From assembly GCA_025449115.1 (NCBI GenBank), contig JAHLKC010000097.1:1-64000 (forward strand): a DNA stretch of 64,000 nucleotides, written 5' to 3'. The stretch comes from Chytridium lagenaria. Taxonomy: Eukaryota > Chytridiomycota > Chytridiomycetes > Chytridiales > Chytridiaceae. Of this stretch, positions 54,577 to 64,000 are shown in pieces (the first letter of the stretch is position 1; each line of letters starts with the position of its first letter). The position numbers and the translations under genes were made by a program. The notes beneath the pieces are model-generated. The model worked only from the letters and a program-made list of their open reading frames with translations. It was not told where the DNA came from and ran no database searches.

Positions 54577-56944
54577 ATGACAAGAAAGGACTACGCATCC
54601 GCTGATGCCATCGCTGCCACGATGTCGCCGCGATCGTTGATCATCGAGACTCTCATTGTGGGGTTGGGGGTGATGCTGGTAGTGTTTCTTCTTAATAGGG
54701 TTTGGACTGCGTGGAAGGAAGGTGGGTCGATACGTTTATGCAGTTTCGTTTTAAGAGGGAGATAGATGATCGGCAGTTGGAGATATAGTGGATTATGATA
54801 ACTGAGTTGAATGAAATGCCTTTAATGATTAGAATTATCAACATTGTCCGTTTGCCGGATCTGCAATCCCATCGCGTTCATTCCATGTTCCATGATAGCT
54901 ACTACACCCCATGAGCTTTTAGTATCTTTAAACTGACATGAAATCTCTACAGGTCCCGGCTTGCCTCCGCATCCGCCGTTCCTGATTCCGATTAATCGGC
55001 ATCGTCCGATCAGATTGAGATTGGCACACCTTTACTTGGACCGACAGATCTCACAGGAGCTTCATAAGTTACGAGTAGGGAAGGATGCACCGCCACCAGA
55101 ACTCGCGATGGTAAAGCCTTGTTCTTTTCTGTATACGTTGCCGTTATTAGTGGACACTTTTTATTCAGGCCGCTTTCCTTCCAGCCTTAACTTTTACCCC
55201 GTCTCCAATGATCAAATGTATAATAACAGGTTTCGCGCGATGGCTATGACCCACTTGGATGACTTCGGCTACAACCCTCCCGTTTCCAAAAAGCCATTTG
55301 CAGAAGGTATGCGTCGTGCTTTAGCTGACGTATGGAACGGCGCCTCTCCAACCTCAATCTTCGAGGTCCTCACATCACCACCTGTCCCTCCTCTCCCACC
55401 TACCCTTCCCACCCCAAAAATCAGCTTTGGTGGTGTAGCCCGCTACATGATGCTCGAACGCGCCGTCGAAGACGTGGCTACGCGTCTCCGTATCGCCGAT
55501 TACCTTGCCACGCATCCCGAAGCAAGAGACATTGTTCTTCCGCGTATCATCCTTGTCACGGGATTGGCCGGATTCAGGGACTGGCTGAGATTAGGGATGT
55601 GATGGGTTTGCATCCTAGCATTAAGGTGCCAGCGGATTGGGAGCTGGCATGCCCGGTTCTTCCAAGATTAAGGGTGATTTGGGAGGTGGAGTTGGGAACA
55701 TGGGAAGAAGAGGGATGTCGGAGGAAAGAGGGTGGATGCGAGGCAGAGGAGGGTTGGGCAGTTCTGGGAGTGGGCGGGAAAATATGTGAAGGAGATGAGG
55801 GGCGGTGGCGTATTGGATGTGGATGGTTTCAGATATATGGCAACGTAAGTCCAGTCTTCCTTCCTTTTAAGCAATATTATGTCCTCTTCGTTTTGCTTTA
55901 CGACTGCCTGGTTTTAATTTATTATTGTTACGGTTTGATTCCAGCGGATACTTCGATGCAATCTTTCCCGAACTTCACACCTACGGAACATTTCCACGTA
56001 AGTTTTTCGGTCCTCAAAACTTTACCACCATGTAACCTAACTTTCCTTCGTTTGTATCTCATAAAAGTGCGTACCCTTCGCGAGCATTCTATGAAAACTG
56101 AGAATATTTCACAATCGCTCAACCTTCTAAAAGATCTCCTCAAGGTCCTCCTCCACCAGGATGCTACCCATAACACCTCTGCCACCCCTACATCCGACAC
56201 TCCACCCTCATCTCCCACATCTCCTTTTTCGAAAACCACCTTCCCTCCTTCCGCCATCATCCTCGAAGGCTCCCACCACCTCCCCTGCCTTACCACCTTC
56301 GCTGACGTCTTTGGCGCTGACCGTGTCACTGTCGTCTGGGTCCACCGCGACCCCACCTCCTGCGCCATTTCCGCCATGCGTCGCACTGAAGTCGCTCGAT
56401 CATGTCTCCTCAAACCCGTTCTTGTAGACGGCGCATCCATCCGTTCATCATCCCACCTTGATAACCGCGAAGGCTCCCGGGCACCCTTGACGCTCTTAAC
56501 GACGTTTTGAAGAAAGCCACAGCGCAGCGAAATATTCTGGAAAAGAAAGGGGTTGGGTTTCTGGACATTACCGCGTCTGAGGTGTTTGTTGATGTGAGGG
56601 GGCGGCTTTTGAAAGACGTTCTGGGAGGTGCGGGTGTGTTTGGGAGGGTTGATGAGGTTGTGGTTGGGGCTATGGAGAGCGCTGCAGCTGCGGCGGCGGT
56701 TGGATGGAGGGTTGCAATGGGGAGGGAAAGAGGAATTTCAGAAGAGGAGGTGGAGAAGGAGTCGAGGAATGGCGGGCGGTCTCTTGAGGGGTGGATGAGA
56801 GGACGTGGGAAGAAGGTTGGGGAGGTTTTGCTGAGATTTGGAGTAGAGGAGGAGGATGTTTGTAGAAGGAAAGGGTTTGTGGAATATGTGGAGAGATTTA
56901 GAGTTGCGATGGAGTGGGAGAGGGAAGGGAAGAAGAACAATTAA
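54577..56944 (+). CDS. Sulfotransferase-like membrane-anchored protein, frame broken
   Basis: Exon 1 (54577-54721) codes an N-terminal membrane anchor ('IETLIVGLGVMLVVFLLNRV'). A 231-nt intron leads to 'RLRLAHLYLDRQISQELHKL'. Later segments are 'ARYMMLERAVEDVATRLRIA', 'PRIILVTGLAG', 'EIRDVMGLHPSIKVPADWEL', 'RRVGQFWEWAGKYVKEMRGG', 'GYFDAIFPELHTYGTF' and 'FGADRVTVVWVHRDPTSCAI'. The order (a strand-loop G-rich motif, ..HP....WE, ..FWEW.., lHTYGtF, then a [VI]xxHRDPxxxxxS PAPS-binding strand) resembles PF13469-type sulfotransferases. Frame changes fall near 55578, 55690 and 56500. Introns lie near 55850-55944 and 55998-56067. The usual SGTT of the PAPS loop is not seen. It may be a Golgi enzyme sulfating an unknown acceptor. 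Confidence 0.5.
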
Positions 56945-57453
56945 TTTGTTTCTTTTCCATGTAGTATTTCAGTTTTGTTTACGTTTTCCCTGTTTTGTGA
57001 AGGTGTACTCACCGCTTCTATTTTATCTTATTTTTGATCTTGCTATAAAATCGTTTCCGAACCTTCTATTAATCGATGGTGGTTAACTCACTAATAAAGA
57101 CATGTTCACTTCATTTTTTTTCTCGTTCCAAGAAGAAGTATATTGTTCTCATCGCCAGCGATGAGCACAGAAGATTTTTTCTTTCTAACACAAAACATTG
57201 TCTCCAGAAGAGGAAGGTGGTGGTGAAAATAAAGAATCGTGAAACATCAAATATAAATAGTGAGAGCGTGCATATGTCATGTCATCACGTGCGAATAGAC
57301 AATAAAAATAAAATAGTAATAAATCGAACTACGCGATGGTAACGGGTAGTCAACAATAAAATAAACAGGGATAGAAGTAACAAATATAAGGGCTGTGAGT
57401 AGAGGTTAATCCAACAAGAAATAAGTGAAGCAATGTCAAACATCTCCAAGCGC
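56945..57453. other. Intergenic region between converging genes
   Basis: No gene is visible; AT-rich. Confidence 0.6.
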
Positions 57454-60070
57454 TCAAGTAAGCCCCCACACAGCCGCCCAAAAGCAGGACAACGCAATCC
57501 CCACTACTCCCATAGCTCTCATAAACTCCAACCCCGAAATCACCGCCAATCTCGGATCAACCGTAACAGTACTCAAATTCGCAACCCTCACCGCACTCTG
57601 CCTCCTCGAAAAACTCCTCCTCAACGCCTTGGCATCAACCCCTCCAACTATCCCAGCACCAGGACCAGGCGTGCCACCCGTTGAATTTGTTACAGAGGAT
57701 GACCCGACTGTCGGCGTCGTAAGACCCTGAAACCCTCCGCACCCGCATTCGCAACCATCAACGCAGCATGCGTGGTATGAGCTTGCTGGGACGGTCCATA
57801 CACGATCCCAAACGGTGACGCCACAAACGCCGCTACGATAGCCCCACACACCCATTCAAGTATGAGTAAAATGATGGCACGGTAGATGAGGGTTTTAGGC
57901 TCAGGTATGGGTTCGGCGAACATGGATGGGAGGAGTGCGACATGGGGCTTATCGCTGGGGTTTTGGAAGATCGGAAAGGTTGATGCGCCTGTTGCGTTGT
58001 AAACGGATGCGGTGGCGGGCTTTATCGAGGGCGAGCCGTACAGGGATGGAGGGAATGTGACTTCTGGGAGGAGTAGGAGTGCGATCATCGCAATCCCGAT
58101 GGAGGCTTGTGATGCAAGTGATGAAGACATGTGGTCAGCGGCGAGGAGGGGGATGGCGGATTTCCGCGGGATAGGGAGCTGAATAAGAGACTGTTGAACC
58201 GTTCTGATCCAGTTAAATTGGTGGATGTGGAATGGGTATCCGTGTTGATCGAGCGTTTGAACGCTTGATCGTTTTGATCGTCACCAGCCATATCCTCTTC
58301 TTCAAGTGCATCTTCCGCAGCAACACGAGAAGAATTAGTGGGGGTCGCGAAAACGCGAAACCGAGTGACGGTGAATATGATTTTCACGGAAACCGCCACA
58401 ACAGCGGGTATGATGAAGCCCGCGTTGTTAGGTGCCGCGAGTATGAGAAGACGCGATGGAATGGTAAAGAGGAGCCGACGGTTATTGACCAAGAAGATAT
58501 GACGCTTAATGCGTAATCTGGGCCTGTGTCGAATTGAGGGGGTGGACGGCTTACCAAGGGTTGATACTGGGGCTCCCCAAGCGTCGACGGCTTGGATTTT
58601 GGCATTAGCGGCTGCCATGGAAGTTGCTTCTAAAGCAGTTGGACGGGTCATTGTGCGGAGAATGGCGAGAGCTGTTGTGCGGGTGCGGAGGAGGTGGAGG
58701 CGGAGGAAGGGGATGCCCATTATTGCGAAGATAATGGCGTCGGCGATACAGGGAACGATGAGGGAGACGATGATAATGAGTGTGATCGGTTCCGTGATTT
58801 GGAATAAAAGAAATAGAAGAATGACGAGGAGGTAGCGGAACACCTTTTAACATAAGTTAGTCTCAAAGAAATAAATAAATGTTCGCAAAAACAACTGATT
58901 TACCTGAAAAAACGTGATATTTAAAAACGCAGCAATCATCGACTCTTTTGCCTTCTCATTTTCAACATGGCCCATCCCCACCACCCCAACCATAACCGGC
59001 ACCAAAAACAAAAACTGGCACAAAGGCGCAATCCCAAGAATACCGACTCCCCTCTATCTGCTGGCTGATTATAAAAACCGACGGCAAACACAATAATGCC
59101 ATCGACCATTCCAAACAAACCCCAAGCCCTACAAATAAGATAATCCTAGACCATATAGACATTGCGGAACCTTGTGGTGGCATTAATAAATTCATCATCA
59201 ACATCCCCACAGTTTCCATCCGCTGATGCCTGTGAGCCTGCCACACCCTTCACAGCCTTATTCACTTTGAACCAGTTCCCTGATCCGCCACCTCCGCCAA
59301 ACGTATCCGCGCTTCTCCTCTCCGTAACTGTATCGACGATGGCCCTGATGCTGTGTAAACGGTATTCCTCCTAGCCCCCGTCGCAGAATTCTGATGCGAC
59401 ATGTCCGGCACAGTCTGTATCGTCGTCTGCGACAACACCGCCGTTGTCAACATATTTGCTTTTCGTGGGCCAACCGAACCTGGAACCTGAAGTCCCGGAG
59501 GCGGCGCCGCCGACCCTCGATGACCATTCAAGAAAGTAACCCCGTCCATCTGTCTTTTATCCATTTACGGAGAACGCTACACCCAAACAGCGTTGCGTGA
59601 TCCAAAGATCTGCAGACGCCATAGAAACGATTGCGGAAATAACGGTCATTGGGACAGGCGCGAAGTCGGGTGATTTTGCGTCGGACCCGTTAATGAATAG
59701 AATAATAACGGATGAGGATCGGACTGCAAGAGATGAGAGAAGCGACATGGCGTAACACACCGGGAAGCCCCATACACATCAACCCCAACGAAACCAGGTA
59801 CAGTGCACTGCAGAAACCTGAAAGCTGAAGTCCCAGGGGTTTCTTTCCGGCGGTGCTTCTGAAACCCATTCCCTGACAATATAGCTCCACTCCCCATATT
59901 GTTGTAAGGCTTGCGATGCGCCGGTTCCTGGCGCCGAAATGGACCAGACTGATTATCTGATTCGCTGTACATATCCGAAGGGGTGCTTCGACCGTCTGTA
60001 TTGTTGTCAACGTCGTCTGTGGGACGACGGGAGTAGGACGGACGTGAAGAGGAGTTTCCGAGGTTGCCAT
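57454..60070 (-). CDS. Multi-pass membrane protein, unknown function, frame broken
   Basis: A start at 60070 ('MATSETPLHVRPTPVVPQTT') is followed by hydrophobic helices in several frames: 'GFCSALYLVSLGLMCM', 'SLLSSLAVRSSSVIILFING', 'IILFVGLGVCLEWSMALLCL', 'MFRYLLVILLFLLFQITEPI', 'TLIIIVSLIVPCIADAIIFA', 'AGFIIPAVVAVSVKIIFTVT', 'IGIAMIALLLLPEVTFPP' and 'TLIYRAIILLILEWVCGAIV'. Seven to nine helices are plausible, with a charged loop ('EDALEEEDMAGDDQND'). Frame changes are needed near 59755, 59570, 58180 and 57725. I recognise no family. Length and helix spacing could suit a receptor or transporter, but I do not assign one. Confidence 0.45.
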
Positions 60071-60088
60071 GATTTGAGAGAGAGGATC

Positions 60089-61117
60089 TTAAGGCAGCGG
60101 GTGGAGGACGTGGGGTTCGGACGGGGAGCGTTGATTTTGTTTAATCTGAGATGGGTCGAGGGTAGGTGTTGAACGGATTTGGAGGTCAGGGTCGTTTGAA
60201 CGGAGGAAGGAACCTCCACCTGCTGCACCCATCTTTGATTTCATGACACCAATGTCACGATCTATGGAGTTGTCAGATCCTTCTGGGGAGGACGTCGAAA
60301 CAACGTTCTTTGATGTATTTGCAACATTAGGCGACGTGGCGCCGCTTTTTGAAAGCGACTTGCGGGATTGACGGGTGAATTGAGTTTCCGTTGGCTAGAT
60401 AATTCCTAAACTCTTCTGGTACGGCTCCCGGGATCACATCATCATCTATCGGCATATTGGGTGACGACGAAGAAGCCGGCACATCGGATTCTCCAATCCC
60501 GTCAAGAAAATCCTTAACGCCTTATTCTCCTTTTCGTCAGCCCCTCCATCCTTCCCAGGTTTTTCCGCAGAAGAAGAACTCTTCAGTTGTTGTACACTCC
60601 CATTTGGTGAATGATCCCTCGATTTCCCCATCTTTGATGATCCCTTGCCTTTTCTCGGAACGTGGCCGTGGGATATCGTCACCTCAGGTAGCCCCGCCTC
60701 CGATTTCGCAACCGATGATCTTTCACCGCCACCATGCTTCGCTTTAATCTTTGCTGCTGATGCCCGTCGCTTTTTTCCTGAATGACGTGATCCCTCAGGT
60801 CCATCACTCTCCAACTCATGCGCCGCCAATGTTGCCTTTGAGTGCGTCATCTCAATCTCAGCAGTAGTCTTTTGAATATCAGAAAGACTAGGTCGCGTCC
60901 ATGTCGGTCTGTTGATGTAGTCGAGCCCAATTTTTGGATGTATCAAGAGGACTAGGTGGCTTTTGGATACGCGGGGCGTTCTCAATGGGATCAAGAATTT
61001 GAGACGATTTTCGACGATGGTGTTGGTTGAGAGGTGTTGGAGATGTTGACATCTGAGTAACGGATTGTGAACGCTCCGATGGCCGTCATCAACGTCAATG
61101 ACGTTCTTTGAATCCAT
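60089..61117 (-). CDS. Ser/Lys-rich protein of unknown function, frame broken
   Basis: The start at 61117 reads 'MDSKNVIDVDDGHRSVHNPL'. Later parts are 'LGLDYINRPTWTRPSLSDIQ'-like, 'GKKRRASAAKIKAKHGGGER' and 'KGKGSSKMGKSRDHSPNGSV'. Near 60480 the frame changes to 'DVPASSSSPNMPIDDDVIPG' and 'GAVPEEFRNYLANG', and later 'DNSIDRDIGVMKSKMGAAGG', stopping at 60089. It may be the cytosolic N-terminal part of the next membrane protein (only 18 nt separates this stop from the ATG at 60070) or a separate gene. Largely disordered and rich in phosphorylatable Ser. Confidence 0.4.
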
Positions 61118-61132
61118 GGTTGCTCGGCTATC

Positions 61133-61460
61133 CCGTGAGCCCGGCCTTTATCCAGCGTTGCCGGGTCAAGGAGTTCTCAGTCCTCTCTTTTCAACTATGG
61201 TCGTCCAAGAAGAAACCCAGATCCCACGATTAGACGTTTTCCCAAGCTTCAAAGCCAAGGTCACTGGATCCGACCAAGTGTTATCGCAGCACCAGATGCT
61301 CCGAAAACGATTCTCTTGCACTAGCAGCGTCAGCCTGAAACGCTTGAGCACAGCAGTCAATATCTCCCTCAGAACGAGACCCAGCCCGTAACCTTCAGCA
61401 AGCTCTCGATGAACGATGAAGCCGTCGCAGATCAAGCTACAGCGGACGGAGGGAGTAGAA
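61133..61460 (+). other. Possible short coding remnant
   Basis: Protein-like pieces appear in shifting frames: 'MVARLSREPGLYPALPGQGV', 'AAPDAPKTILL', 'QNETQPVTFSKLSMNDEAVA'. No domain and no clean gene model. It could be the start of a broken plus-strand gene or chance. Confidence 0.2.
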
Positions 61461-61863
61461 AGAGGTAAAAAGAGAAAAGATGCTGATGTACATTGGCAAT
61501 CTCCCAAGGATTCTTCTTCTTTGGGCGCATTGATTTACAGCCATAAGCTTATTACGCAAAGGTGGGCGATTGACACTGGACCTGTTGTTTTTTTGTTTCT
61601 TTTTTGTGGGTTGACGAATATTAGAATGAGGGGAAAGAGTACTCGGGAGTTGAGGAAGAATAACGGAGCGGAAGGGTTGCCGAATGGAGACTTTAAACAA
61701 AAGGTTGGCAGCGATGTTTGCACAGCGCGTTTCTGTTCTTCACTGCAAGTTAGCATTCTAAAGCTATTAAACACAAACATACCTCGAACACGCTAAATCC
61801 AGAATTCATCTTCCTGACCTACCCCAACCCCCTTTATGAGGATCCGAATATCTACTTGACAGC

Positions 61864-62794
61864 CTAACCCACCTCCCCACAACCCCCCGTAACTGCCACC
61901 GGAAACCCTCTAACAACAACCTCCACGTCAGTCCACCCCCGAAACATTTCCACATAATCTCCCCTCCACATCTCCTCGAACTCCCTCCGCAATCCCCTTA
62001 GCCATACCTACAGCACCTATTCCTTCACTCTTCCCACCTTCTTTTTTTTCAGCGGGTATGATCACTGCCCGAGATAACAGCGAAACATCAGGACTTCGAA
62101 GACGGTGTAAAGGATTTGCTGAACGACTGACAGCGGGTGAATGCTTAACGAACCGAAGGGCGGTCGAAACGTCTATGACGACGTGGGTAGGGTTATCAAA
62201 ATCATACAAAAGTGTCGATGTACCGTCTGGAACGACACGGACGCTCGCGACGCTGCTTTCAAACGCGAGATCACCGCCAACTTTAAGTATCCGTCTCCAG
62301 TGGTCTAAAACGGTGGGAGCAAGAGGGGTGAGATATCGCCATGTTGACCAATCTACAATGATGCGATCGAATGTGTTGGATGGGATGAGGTGTAAAGCGG
62401 AGGGGTTATTGAAGTCCATCCAGAGGTGGGGAGGTGGTAGTTTGGGAGACTCTGTTTGAGTTGATGCTTGAAAGGCGCCACCAAAGCGATCGCAATAAAA
62501 TATCGAGGGTTCGGTATTTTCAAGCGATTTACTTAAGAGCGTGGTGGTCGATGGCGAGGGACTATCTAGGGATGGCTTTATCCACCAGGAGCCTGAAAAG
62601 CCTCGACCCACAACAAGCCATTTTGGAGTTGATTCGTCTTGCAATACGATAGCGTCAATACTATCTTGAAGCGATGGACTAGATGCCATCCCAGTTGTCC
62701 GTGTTCTTCGTTCGTTGACATGTGGACAACAGAAACCCCTTCAAGTACAAGCTCTCCACCAAACCGTCCATAAGGCAACGGTGAGGCAGCCATC
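61864..62794 (-). CDS. Methyltransferase-like protein, frame broken
   Basis: A start at 62794 gives 'MAASPLPYGRFGGELVLEGV', then near 62690 the frame moves to 'ASSPSLQDSIDAIVLQDEST'. The core 'PKWLVVGRGFSGSWWIKPSL' looks like a G-rich first strand. 'DRIIVDWSTWRYL' and 'VLDHWRRILKVGGDLAFESS' match the motif IV-VI area of Rossmann SAM methyltransferases (acidic strand, then W..iLkpGG.l.f). Removing one G from CCCC at 61994-61997 (minus-strand GGGG) gives the natural end 'REFEEMWRGDYVEMFRGW...' with a stop at 61864. The acceptor is unknown. Motif I is weak, so an inactive relative is possible. Confidence 0.45.
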
Positions 62795-63065
62795 TTTGAT
62801 GGGACAATTTTGTCAAGGTTGAAGAGATGATGGTCGGATGATATTGATGGTATTATACAATGACGCGATGAGGGATGCTTTTCAGGATATGAGCATCTGT
62901 CGCCGCTTAACAGGTTCATGGGCCAGAGACAAACGCGTCTAAACAATATGCAGCACAGTGCAATAATAAATGAAGGGAAGGCCAGGTGGAATGAGAAGAA
63001 AAAAAATAAAAAAATGAAGAAGTACAACGATAGATGGTGGATATAAATCGCCCACAAACGGGCAA
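62795..63065. other. Intergenic region
   Basis: No gene beyond upstream DNA of the methyltransferase-like gene; an A-rich run lies near 62995-63020. Confidence 0.5.
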
Positions 63066-64000
63066 TCAACTCCAAGTCTCTTGAACAACAGTGAATCTTC
63101 CAACCTTTCGCGTGCTAATTTTCACAGCCGCTGAAGCAGGAGGATCACGATCCACGTAAACTTCGCCAGTTTTCGCAGGATGTATGACATCCATGCCTAG
63201 TGTACAAATGCTTGTTCTCGGTGACGTTGCTGCGGAAGAGCAGTATGCTGAATCCCAACATTCAGGCATTGACGAAGTAGAAGACGGTGTGGAGCTCCGT
63301 CTTTGAAAGGGAGGTTCATAAGTTGGTGACAAAAGCTGGTGCGGACCATGAAAGGGCCGGTCGGTAAAGGGCATATCTACGGGTGAGGTTGGTGTTGTTG
63401 GTGTTGGAGTGGGCTGTTGAATGATAATGAAGGGTGGTCGGGTTTGAACTTGGGTTGGTGATGAGGTGGATGAAACAGATGAGCGACGAGAGACAAGATC
63501 GGCAGGAGGAGGCTTGAAGAAATCTGGGTCAAGAATACTGGCAGCTGTGGAGGTGGCGCAGAAAGACGACCTGCCGAAAGACGAGTAATGGAGATCTTCA
63601 TCACAGTTACAGTCTCCCTTCGAGCAGCCTTTGTCAGCAAAAAACACGGGAGTGATCTGAGGGCTATCCACAGGTGTCGACACATCCCAATCCATCCCGG
63701 TCAAACTCGTAGGGCTGACAGTTGCTGAAGCAGAATGGAGAGATGGTGCCAATGTCGACTCAGCCTTCTGCTGCGGCCGTCCAGGAAGCTTTCTAGTCCA
63801 GTCACTCAACTTCACTAGCCTAGCGAAATCCCTTGCACTGAGTGAATCAGTTGTAATGTAATCACTAGTCGTCGACACAGTCAATGTGGCGTCAGAGTGG
63901 AAAGACAAGGCGGATTCCGAATGAAGACTAGACGGCATAAATTCAGGCAGCGATGTTGTCGTCATTTGTTGTGCTGCATCGAACAAGTCAAGAGACGATT
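63066..64000 (-). CDS. Ser/Pro-rich protein, 5' partial at window edge
   Basis: The frame is open from the right edge to the stop at 63066, at least 311 codons. It is rich in Ser, Thr and Pro ('IIIQQPTPTPTTPTSPVDMP', 'FQRRSSTPSSTSSMPECWDS') with a small Cys/Asp cluster ('KGCSKGDCNCDEDLHYSSF'). It ends in a more conserved-looking 'VKISTRKVGRFTVVQETWS'. A terminal (K/R)xGRFxV motif is seen in some kinase-regulated scaffold or kinase C-termini (RFxV being a docking-type element), but a kinase domain is not in view. The true start lies outside or at an internal ATG (63965). Function unknown. Confidence 0.6.
   Translation of the reverse strand, partial: SSLDLFDAAQQMTTTSLPEFMPSSLHSESALSFHSDATLTVSTTSDYITTDSLSARDFARLVKLSDWTRKLPGRPQQKAESTLAPSLHSASATVSPTSLTGMDWDVSTPVDSPQITPVFFADKGCSKGDCNCDEDLHYSSFGRSSFCATSTAASILDPDFFKPPPADLVSRRSSVSSTSSPTQVQTRPPFIIIQQPTPTPTTPTSPVDMPFTDRPFHGPHQLLSPTYEPPFQRRSSTPSSTSSMPECWDSAYCSSAATSPRTSICTLGMDVIHPAKTGEVYVDRDPPASAAVKISTRKVGRFTVVQETWS

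Noticed and set aside
61437..61796. Overlapping open frames on both strands
   Set aside because: Neither strand shows a domain or a consistent coding signal.
1..64000. Programmed ribosomal frameshifting as the cause of the frame breaks
   Set aside because: Breaks occur at different sequences, in both directions and in unrelated genes, with no shared slippery site or downstream structure visible.

Overview
The window is nuclear DNA of a fungus. Genes are split by short GT-AG introns (mostly 37-80 nt). Families include AAAP amino-acid and CDF zinc transporters, a TBC RabGAP, an FCP1-type phosphatase domain, a DUF2408-like protein, and subtilisins and class-3 lipases of the filamentous-fungal type. 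F-box/ankyrin proteins and a Rhizomucor-type lipase expansion hint at an early-diverging lineage (chytrid or zygomycete grade), but I cannot place it further. I saw no rRNA, tRNA, CRISPR or bacterial operon structure.

Layout. 1-0.8 kb: 3' end of an FCP1-homology gene. 1.1-4.7 kb: secreted subtilisin with PA insert. 5.8-8.6 kb: ExeM-like nuclease with a Thr-rich stalk and GPI signal. 9.2-9.8 kb: unknown small gene. 10.3-11.9 kb: sugar transporter (minus). 13.3-14.0 kb: LINE remnant (minus). 14.1-20.9 kb: four tandem secreted lipases. 21.9-24.1 kb: duplicated pair of unknown genes. 24.4-26.4 kb: amino-acid transporter (minus). 27.9-29.9 kb: F-box/ankyrin gene. 30.1-32.1 kb: zinc CDF transporter with His-rich tail. 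32.4-34.6 kb: TBC RabGAP (minus). 34.6-36.7 kb: second, badly broken F-box/ankyrin gene. 37.1-40.3 kb: ankyrin protein with an NB-ARC-like N-terminal half (minus). 40.9-42.6 kb: GPI-anchored HExxH metalloprotease (minus). 43.4-43.9 kb: AN1 zinc finger. 44.4-44.9 kb: small Cys-rich secreted protein. 45.7-47.4 kb: DUF2408-like. 48.6-50.0 kb: secreted Lys/Asp-tract protein. 50.5-64 kb: mainly unknown proteins, plus a sulfotransferase-like gene, a multi-pass membrane protein and a methyltransferase-like gene.

Two themes stand out. First, secreted or surface hydrolases are dense: a subtilisin, a nuclease, four lipases and a metalloprotease, two of them with GPI signals. Together they suggest a digestive or host-interaction surface repertoire. 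Second, at least fifteen otherwise convincing genes are broken by single-base gains or losses, mostly in short homopolymers. Others (sugar transporter, all four lipases, the duplicated pair, AAAP, CDF) are perfectly intact and their exon sums check. Assembly error is the simplest explanation, and real decay is possible for some genes. The candidate I find most interesting is the NB-ARC-like ankyrin protein at 37.1-40.3 kb.
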